From NCBI RefSeq assembly GCF_002368115.1, contig NZ_AP018316.1, positions 469,484 to 528,094 on the forward strand: 58,611 nt of DNA, given 5' to 3'. The position numbers and the translations under genes were made by a program. The notes beneath the pieces are model-generated. The model searched no databases and was not told where the DNA came from. It worked only from the letters and a program-made list of their open reading frames with translations. Shown here piece after piece: positions 52,412 through 58,611 of this stretch; the first letter of the stretch is position 1; each line of letters opens with the position of its first letter. The DNA comes from Dolichospermum compactum NIES-806 (GTDB taxonomy: Bacteria; Cyanobacteriota; Cyanobacteriia; Cyanobacteriales; Nostocaceae).

Positions 52412-53860
52412 CTAAAGAGTGCCAAAACCTTTTTTCTTTTTCTCCTTCTTTTTCTTCGCTGGTGGTGCGCCACCGGGGTAGCCACGCCAGCCGGCTGAGG
52501 GGCGATTACCACCTGCTCCTAAGGGATTACCACCACCAAACATTCCTGGCATTCCTGGTATACCACCCTGTCCCATTTGCTGCATGAGCGATCGCATTTT
52601 TTGGAAGTCTGCCACCAGTTTGCTTACATCCGCTTCTCTGTAACCAGAACCAGAAGCTATGCGGCGACGGCGACTGGGAGAACTTGATAATAAATCTGGA
52701 TCACGGCGTTCTTTCCCTGTCATGGAATTAATCATAGCTTCACAGCGTTTTAGCTGGGTTTCTCCATGCTTTAACTGGTCATCAGAAAGCTTGTTCATGC
52801 CCGGAATCATCTTCATAATTCCGCCCAAAGAACCCATGTTTTTCAACAACCGCATTTGCTTGAGAAAGTCAGTAAAATCAAATTTCGCTGACAGGATTTT
52901 CTCCTGCATTTGCTCCGCATCTGCCAAATCTATCTCTTCTTGGGCTTTTTCGACTAAAGTGAGAACATCCCCCATGCCCAAAATCCGCGAAGCCATGCGT
53001 TCTGGGTAGAATGGTTGTAGCGCCTCGACTTTTTCCCCCACACCCACAAATTTAATTGGCGCACCAGAAATTTGCCGCACTGATAGCGCCGCACCACCTC
53101 GGCTATCCCCATCCATTTTAGTCAAGATAGCCCCAGTAATGCCAATTTGATCATGGAAGGTGCGCGTGAGATTTGCCGCCTCTTGCCCGGTCATTGCATC
53201 CACAACTAATAGGGTTTCATCGGGCTGGACTATTTCTTTGATGCGGGCTAATTCCGCCATCATATCTTCGTCAATTTGTAAGCGTCCGGCAGTATCAATA
53301 ATTACTGTATTTATGCCTTCGGCTCTGGCACGTTCCACACCTTGACGGGCTATTTCTACGGGGTCTGCTTCAATTCCCAGTTCAAATACTGGGACATCAA
53401 TTTGCTTACCCAGGGTAATTAACTGGTCAATAGCTGCGGGACGATATATATCTGTAGCCACTAGCAGACAACTACGGTCTTGTTTGCGCAAATGCAAAGC
53501 TAATTTAGCGGTAGCTGTGGTTTTCCCTGTCCCTTGTAAACCAGCCATAAGAACAACGGTGGTCTTACCTGGAACTTCTGCGAGGGGAACATTTTCTTCC
53601 CCCATCACCTGCACTAATTCATCATGAACAATTTTGATGAATTGTTGGTCAGGACGTACACCAGCGATAACTTCAGCCCCTTGTGCCTTGGTTTCAACTT
53701 CGCTAATAAAATCTTTGACTACCTGGAGATTAACATCTGCTTCCAACAAAGCCCGACGCACTTCCCGTAAAGCGTCTTGTATATTGGATTGGGAGATTTT
53801 ATCCTGTCCTCGCAGTTTCTTCCAGGCGGATTCTAAACGGTCAGATAGTGCATCAAACAT
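52412..53860 (-). CDS. ffh: Signal recognition particle protein Ffh (SRP54)
   Basis: This 482-residue GTPase delivers nascent membrane proteins to FtsY. It has the G1 motif GLQGTGKTTATAKLA, DTAGRLQIDEDM and TKMDGDSRGGAALS, then the Met-rich M domain (EQMQEKILSAKFDFTDFLKQ, LVADFQKMRSLMQQMGQGGI) and a Gly-rich basic tail with KKKKEKKKKGF. In most bacteria rpsP follows; here rpsP is 4 kb further on. Confidence 0.97.
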   Translation of the reverse strand: MFDALSDRLESAWKKLRGQDKISQSNIQDALREVRRALLEADVNLQVVKDFISEVETKAQGAEVIAGVRPDQQFIKIVHDELVQVMGEENVPLAEVPGKTTVVLMAGLQGTGKTTATAKLALHLRKQDRSCLLVATDIYRPAAIDQLITLGKQIDVPVFELGIEADPVEIARQGVERARAEGINTVIIDTAGRLQIDEDMMAELARIKEIVQPDETLLVVDAMTGQEAANLTRTFHDQIGITGAILTKMDGDSRGGAALSVRQISGAPIKFVGVGEKVEALQPFYPERMASRILGMGDVLTLVEKAQEEIDLADAEQMQEKILSAKFDFTDFLKQMRLLKNMGSLGGIMKMIPGMNKLSDDQLKHGETQLKRCEAMINSMTGKERRDPDLLSSSPSRRRRIASGSGYREADVSKLVADFQKMRSLMQQMGQGGIPGMPGMFGGGNPLGAGGNRPSAGWRGYPGGAPPAKKKKEKKKKGFGTL

Positions 53861-54548
53861 AATTCAGTTACAACGTAGTTAGTCTGTTGGGAATATTTAC
53901 TCAGTTTTTAAGGATCTTCTTTACTAGCTTATCTGAGTCTAGCAACTGATGAATCTGGTAAACCGTAATTTTGAAGGTGTTTTAGTTGGTAATAGGTCTT
54001 TCCTTACGTAGTAGGAAAGGAAAAACGAACTACAGAGGACACAGAGAACACGGAGAAAGGAGATTTAACAGGGATTTTTGGGTAAGTTTGACCAATAGAA
54101 CTTACCCACAAGTTACGAAAGAATGAACCACGTTCGCGAAGCGTGCCGAAGGCATAGGTACGAAGGACGCGAAGATAAAGAGAGTTTTAGAGGTATTTTG
54201 CCTAAGGGACTTCCAATTAAAAAAATACCCAAAAATTTCTTGTGGTGCAGGCATCTTGCCTGCTAATCATCAAGGACAGGCAGGATGCCCATCCCACAAA
54301 ATTGGGTAATTTATTTTTTGGTGTTCCCTAAGTTCTGGTTTATATAAAAGTGGTAAATCCCAAATTATAGATCCCCGACTTCTTTAAGAAGTCGGGGATC
54401 TGTCCATGAATGATCGCTATGGCTACATTCTTACCTAAAATCTATAATTGTAATTTTTTACTAAGATTAATAAAATTTTATTTTTATCAATGCGAAATGA
54501 ACAAATATATGCTATTCTGAACACTCAATAATCTAAAAAATAACAACT
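53861..54548. other. 688-bp repeat-rich gap between ffh and the RM gene
   Basis: No gene is seen. It holds a copy of the repeat family GTGGTGCAGGCATCTTGCCTG...GGCAGGATGCCCATCCCACAA (54242-54299), a palindrome copy at 54369-54401, and CGTTCGCGAAGCGTGCCGAAGGC near 54132. Promoters for the divergent genes should lie at the ends. Confidence 0.6.
54369..54401. repeat. Dispersed palindrome (AGATCCCCGACTTCTT), perfect copy
   Basis: AGATCCCCGACTTCTT and AAGAAGTCGGGGATCT pair over 16 bp with almost no loop. It is the clearest copy of the family in the window. Divergent genes lie on both sides, so it is not an obvious terminator here. Confidence 0.9.
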
Positions 54549-57500
54549 ATGTTTAACTTTAATAACTACATCCAAAACCTACAAAAAAATATTAAACATG
54601 GTGGAGAACGCAGTCACTACTCCAGTTTACAAAGTTTAATAGAAGGTTTAGAAATTGGCATTAATACTACAGTAGAAGAAAAAGGTAATCAAGCCGGAAT
54701 ACCTGATTTAACTATCAGAAAAAATGAGCGCGTTGTGGGATATATAGAAGCTAAAGATATTAATATCAACATTACTAAATTAGACAAACAAAATGAACAG
54801 CAAATTAAACGTTATTTAGAATCAAATATAGGTTATAACTTCATCTTAACTAATTACTTACAATTCCGTTGGTATGTAGATGGGGAATGTGAAAAAACTG
54901 CTGAATTAGCTACTTTAGAACAAGGAGAAATTACTCTAGTTGATGATTTAAAACCTATTACAGAATTATTACAATCATTTCTGAACCAAAAAGCCAAAGA
55001 TATTAATAATTATTATGATTTGGCTAGAGAAATGGCTGCTTATACTAAAACTATTAGAAATGCCATTGAATTATCTTTAGTAATAGAAGATTCTACCGAA
55101 GAATTAAATCGCCTAAAAGAAACATTTAAAAAATTACTATTGTTAGATATAGATAATGATAAATTTGCCGATATGTACGCCCAAACTATTGCTTATGGGT
55201 TATTTACTGCAAAAATTGGTCATACAGAAAATCCTGAAGAATTTGCATTTAATCGCACTACAGCAAGTATTTATATTAGTGATAGAATCCCTTTTTTAAA
55301 AGGTTTATTTGATTTAGTTTTAGGAACTGGTAGCGTTAGTAAAATTCATAAATCTATTGAAAATTTAATTGAATTATTTAACAGAATAGATATGACCAAT
55401 ATTTTAGAAAATTTTGGTCGAGAAACGCGCACAGAAGACCCAGTAATTCACTTTTATGAAACATTTTTAGCTGCTTATCAAGCATCATTAAGAAAAAGTC
55501 GCGGAGTTTATTATACTCCTGAACCTGTAGTTAAATTTATCGTGCGTGCTGTGAATGATATTTTAGTAGACAGAACAATTTTTGATTTAGAATATGGTTT
55601 AGGAAATAGAAGAGTAACAATTCTTGATCCCGCAACAGGAACAGGAACATTTTTATATGCAGTTATTCAACAAATTTGTCATAATTTTGCTAAATATGAT
55701 GTTCGTGGTTTGCATAATTTATTAAGAGATACAGAACTTTTAAATCGTCTTTTTGGGTTTGAGTTATTAATGACTCCTTATACGATAGCACATTTAAAAA
55801 TAGGTGTATTACTGGGATATTTAAAATATAAATTTGCACCAAATGAAAGATTAAAAATATATTTAACTAATGCGTTGGAAGAAGGCATAAAACAAGGTGA
55901 TTTACTTCCAGGAATTACCCAAATTATTGCGGAAGAATCAAGTCAAGCAGCAAAGGTAAAAACAGAAATTCCCATTACTGTAGTATTAGGAAATCCGCCC
56001 TATTCTGTCAGTTCTCAAAATGCTAGTAAACGGAAAAGAATCTTAAATCAAGATGAAAAATATTTAGCAGATGTGGAATATACTGGTTCAGTGTGGAATA
56101 GAATTTATAAATCTGGTAAAGTAGGTAAAACTATTACGGAATTAACCCACATTGGCGAACTTTTAGAATTATATAAAGGTAGGGTAAGATTAGAATGTGA
56201 GAAAAATATTCAACCTTTGGATGATGATTATATTAAATTTATTAGATTTGCTCAATATCAAATAGAAAATAATAGTCACAATGCGGGTATTATTGGTTTT
56301 ATTACTAATCATTCCTATCTTAATGGGTTAGTTCATCGGGGAATGAGAGAAGAATTATTAAAGTATTTTGACACTTTATATATTATGGATTTACATGGTA
56401 ATTCTTTATTAAAAGAAACTACTCCAGATGGTAATATTGATCAAAATGTTTTTGATATTCAACAAGGTGTATCTATTTTAATTGCTGTGCGAGAAAAAAG
56501 TAACCCTGATTATGGTTCTAGTGCTTATAAATCCAGAGATGGGATTAAGGAAATGGCTAAGGTATTATATTATGATGTTTGGGGAAATCGTGAGGATAAA
56601 TATAATTTTTTAGAATCTGCAAGTTTAGATAATGTTGATTGGATAGAGGTACAACCTACTGAACCTAATTACTTTTTTAAACCTAGAATTTTATCCCTAG
56701 ATATAGAACAAGAATATCAAAGTTTATGGAGTGTTCAAGATATATTTTCAGTTTACTCTAATGTTATAGAAACAGGTAAAGATGATGTTTTAATTAGTTT
56801 TGAACGAGACACATTATTACAATTTCTACAAACATTATGCAATGATAGTATTTTGGATCAAGATATAGCTGAAATTTATAAAATTTCTGATTCTCCTAAT
56901 TGGAACTTTTTTAAATCTCGTTTACTACTTGTAAGAGACGGTTTAAACCAAGAATTAATTAAACCTATTTACTACCGACCATTTGATATAAGATTTACCT
57001 ATTATCACAGCATTTTAAGAAGGATGCAAGAAAAAGTTTTAAATAATTTAATTCAAGATAATTTAGGTTTATTATTAATGCGACAAGTAGCTTCAGGAGA
57101 TAATCAATATACGCATTTTATGGTTTCTAATACAATTGCTGATAGTCGTAGTTTTTTTAGTAATAGGGGAAGACCAAGTATTTTCCCACTTTACACATAT
57201 CCAAATACAGAAAATAAACAAACTAACCTTTTCCTAGAAAAAACTCCTAATTTATCTCCAAAATTCTTAGAAGCTATCAAAGAAAAACTGGGTAAAACAC
57301 CAACTCCAGAACAAATATTTTACTATGCTTATGCAATATTTCATAGTCCTACTTATCGCACTCGCTACGCTGAGTTTCTCAAGATTGATTTTCCCCGTCT
57401 TCCTTTAACCAGTAACGAAAACCTATTTACCGCATTAGCTATTAAAGGAGAAGAATTAGTTAATTTACATTTAATGAAATCGGATATATTCAATAATTTA

Positions 57501-57800
57501 ATTACAACCTATCAACAAATAGGAGATAATCAAGTTACTGAAGTTACCTATAATTCAGAATTGCAAAGAGTTTATATTAATAAACAGAGTTATTTTACAG
57601 ATATTCCCCCACATATATGGGAATTTAAGATTGGTGGATATCAGGTATTAGATAAATGGTTAAAAGACAGAAAAAACGCCAAGCGAGAATTATCTGCTGA
57701 GGAAATTAACCATTATCAAAAAATTGTCATTGCTTTAACAGAAACTTTACGACTCATGCAGGAAATTGACATAATTATTCCTGGGTTTCCCATAGAGTGA
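54549..57800 (+). CDS. Single-chain restriction-modification enzyme (Type IIG/ISP-like)
   Basis: This 1083-residue protein has an N-terminal PD-(D/E)XK nuclease (Asp53 in GIPDLTI, Glu67-x-Lys69 in YIEAK), a helical connector, and an N6-adenine methyltransferase domain: RGVYYTPEPVVKFIVRAV, motif I DPATGTGTF near 359, and motif IV NPPY near 481. A C-terminal about 400-residue region likely recognises the DNA target (PIYYRPFDIRFTYYH, RPSIFPLYTYPN). All functions are in one chain, so no separate S subunit is expected. The site is unknown. No frameshifts; it looks active. Confidence 0.92.
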   Translation: MFNFNNYIQNLQKNIKHGGERSHYSSLQSLIEGLEIGINTTVEEKGNQAGIPDLTIRKNERVVGYIEAKDININITKLDKQNEQQIKRYLESNIGYNFILTNYLQFRWYVDGECEKTAELATLEQGEITLVDDLKPITELLQSFLNQKAKDINNYYDLAREMAAYTKTIRNAIELSLVIEDSTEELNRLKETFKKLLLLDIDNDKFADMYAQTIAYGLFTAKIGHTENPEEFAFNRTTASIYISDRIPFLKGLFDLVLGTGSVSKIHKSIENLIELFNRIDMTNILENFGRETRTEDPVIHFYETFLAAYQASLRKSRGVYYTPEPVVKFIVRAVNDILVDRTIFDLEYGLGNRRVTILDPATGTGTFLYAVIQQICHNFAKYDVRGLHNLLRDTELLNRLFGFELLMTPYTIAHLKIGVLLGYLKYKFAPNERLKIYLTNALEEGIKQGDLLPGITQIIAEESSQAAKVKTEIPITVVLGNPPYSVSSQNASKRKRILNQDEKYLADVEYTGSVWNRIYKSGKVGKTITELTHIGELLELYKGRVRLECEKNIQPLDDDYIKFIRFAQYQIENNSHNAGIIGFITNHSYLNGLVHRGMREELLKYFDTLYIMDLHGNSLLKETTPDGNIDQNVFDIQQGVSILIAVREKSNPDYGSSAYKSRDGIKEMAKVLYYDVWGNREDKYNFLESASLDNVDWIEVQPTEPNYFFKPRILSLDIEQEYQSLWSVQDIFSVYSNVIETGKDDVLISFERDTLLQFLQTLCNDSILDQDIAEIYKISDSPNWNFFKSRLLLVRDGLNQELIKPIYYRPFDIRFTYYHSILRRMQEKVLNNLIQDNLGLLLMRQVASGDNQYTHFMVSNTIADSRSFFSNRGRPSIFPLYTYPNTENKQTNLFLEKTPNLSPKFLEAIKEKLGKTPTPEQIFYYAYAIFHSPTYRTRYAEFLKIDFPRLPLTSNENLFTALAIKGEELVNLHLMKSDIFNNLITTYQQIGDNQVTEVTYNSELQRVYINKQSYFTDIPPHIWEFKIGGYQVLDKWLKDRKNAKRELSAEEINHYQKIVIALTETLRLMQEIDIIIPGFPIE

Positions 57801-57825
57801 TGAAGTATATAATTTATTTTTATCT

Positions 57826-57898
57826 CGTTCCCAGTCTCTGACTGGGAATGCCATCATAGAGGCTCTGCCTCTGCTTTAATAGAAGGCAGACAGAGCCT
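57826..57898. repeat. Palindrome-containing spacer repeat
   Basis: CGTTCCCAGTCTCTGACTGGGAATG contains the stem TTCCCAGTC/GACTGGGAA. It is followed by GGCTCTGCCTC and GGCAGACAGAGCC, a second inverted pair. This lies between the converging RM and toxin genes and may act as a two-way terminator. Confidence 0.6.
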
Positions 57899-57919
57899 TC
57901 TAAAATTCATTTGATCTCG

Positions 57920-58318
57920 TTATTTCATCCCAAAAGTACGTGGATTGATAACAGGAATATTTTGAATTGGATGTAAGATCAGCAAATCAGCATCTCCAGT
58001 AATGAGATGTGAAGCATCACCATTTAAAGCCAATTCGATAAATTTATCATCCTTGGCATCTCGACATAATTTGACCTGTTTCAAAACTTCTACAGGAAAC
58101 CATACAGTTTTAATACGGACAGATAACCCATCAATGTCATCAGAATCAATATATTTAGCAAATTTCGATCGCCTCAGAACAGACAAAAGTTCTGTTAAAG
58201 TAGCGGCAGAATATAAAATAATTCCATTGTCTTCTCCCCAGTTTAAAACCTGTGCCGAAACATAATTAGGAGACAGAAGGGCACTAACTAAAACGTTAGT
58301 ATCAAGAAATAGACGCAT
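57920..58318 (-). CDS. PIN-domain toxin (COG1569-type)
   Basis: This is a 132-residue putative toxin-antitoxin toxin: MRLFLDTNVLVSALLSPNYV (Asp6), TLTELLSVLRRSKFAKYI (Glu), CRDAKDDKFIELALNGDASH (Asp cluster), then LITGDADLL and INPRTFGM at the end. All acidic residues for metal binding are present. The ATG at 58318 leaves 4 nt after the antitoxin stop; a longer start (58336) would overlap it. Confidence 0.9.
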   Translation of the reverse strand: MRLFLDTNVLVSALLSPNYVSAQVLNWGEDNGIILYSAATLTELLSVLRRSKFAKYIDSDDIDGLSVRIKTVWFPVEVLKQVKLCRDAKDDKFIELALNGDASHLITGDADLLILHPIQNIPVINPRTFGMK

Positions 58319-58322
58319 AAAA

Positions 58323-58574
58323 CTATTGATCTTCACTTAAAAGCTTATTTAACTTGTCCTCAGTTAAACCACGTTCTTGAGCTTTACGTCCGATATTTTT
58401 TCTAAATTGTTGAAATTCTTGAATATTAATCCGAGTTATGCGTTGATAATCTTCAATAGACATAATAACCGCAACATCACGATTTTGCTGACGTATAGTC
58501 ACAGGTTCACGTTGTACTTTATCAATAACTGCGGCAAAAGCTTGATTCACTTCTGTATCTGAAACAAATTGCAT
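58323..58574 (-). CDS. Phd/YefM-family antitoxin
   Basis: This 83-residue antitoxin has the N-terminal Phd fold (FVSDTEVNQAFAAVIDKVQR, EPVTIRQQNRDVAVIMSIED) and a charged C-terminal helix (RKNIGRKAQERGLTEDKLNK) that should block the toxin. It is directly upstream of the PIN toxin. It probably represses its own promoter, which should lie within 58575-58600 before the MITE. Confidence 0.92.
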   Translation of the reverse strand: MQFVSDTEVNQAFAAVIDKVQREPVTIRQQNRDVAVIMSIEDYQRITRINIQEFQQFRKNIGRKAQERGLTEDKLNKLLSEDQ

Positions 58575-58599
58575 AATTTCACCTCATTTGTTTTTATTA

Positions 58600-58611
58600 C
58601 AGGACTTACGC
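58600..58611. mobile_element. Left end of another MITE copy, cut by the window edge
   Basis: CAGGACTTACGC at the very end is the same terminal sequence as the 125-bp MITE at 42331-42455. The element continues beyond the window, directly upstream of the Phd antitoxin promoter. Confidence 0.7.

Overview
The window comes from the chromosome of a filamentous, probably heterocyst-forming cyanobacterium. It carries photosystem genes (psbO, psaI, psbEFLJ, ycf48, rubA), ndhCKJ and CP12. HIP1 octamers (GCGATCGC) are frequent, and there are many arrays of tandem 7-nt repeats of the kind known from Nostocales. Low GC, abundant Uma2 genes and relics of xisI and a cyanobactin protease fit the Anabaena/Dolichospermum/Nostoc group. 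The genus is an inference.

Layout. 1-8.8 kb (housekeeping): pgeF, cp12, two conserved unknowns, cbiD, guaA, grxC-gshB, then ftsZ on the minus strand. 8.8-11.1 kb: a 965-bp gap with a tandem 93-bp duplication, ftsQ and a small conserved gene. 11.1-13.6 kb: a MITE-like palindrome, psbO with its terminator, and a gene-free 1.07-kb stretch with a decayed reading frame and matched hairpins. 13.6-17.3 kb: a lipoprotein, a small protein and a 794-class protein, all of unknown function. 17.4-22.2 kb (photosynthesis/respiration): psaI, psbJ/L/F/E (minus), ycf48, rubA, then ndhC-ndhK-ndhJ. An IS4-family element follows (22404-23578), and its coding twin lies inverted at 40500-41674. Between them, 23.6-37.4 kb is mostly core: ridA, Nudix, malQ, a RodZ-like gene, rluB, a DUF2993 gene, cdsA, cbiT, a kinase, tatA, purF and purL.

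37.4-43.8 kb is accessory and decaying: Uma2, a duplicated VapBC region in which one copy has collapsed into an antitoxin-toxin chimera, a lipase pseudogene with two stops, the second IS, an xisI 3' fragment, and a HEAT-repeat gene split by a 125-bp MITE. 43.9-48.4 kb returns to core: tRNA-Thr, tRNA-Tyr, a ChuX-like gene, phoH, khpA and rpsP. 48.4-52.4 kb is a second junk island between rpsP and ffh, holding a PatG 3' relic, an xisI 5' fragment fused head-on to a truncated antitoxin-like gene, a truncated RAYT and two Uma2 genes. The end (54.5-58.6 kb) has a single-chain restriction-modification enzyme and a Phd/PIN toxin-antitoxin pair, and the edge cuts another copy of the MITE.

No CRISPR array, rRNA, riboswitch or complete new multigene system was recognised. 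The most notable signals are small repeats acting on genes: 7-nt arrays inserted in frame inside purL and between psbL and psbJ, a MITE whose removal exactly restores a reading frame, and several gene fusions and splits.
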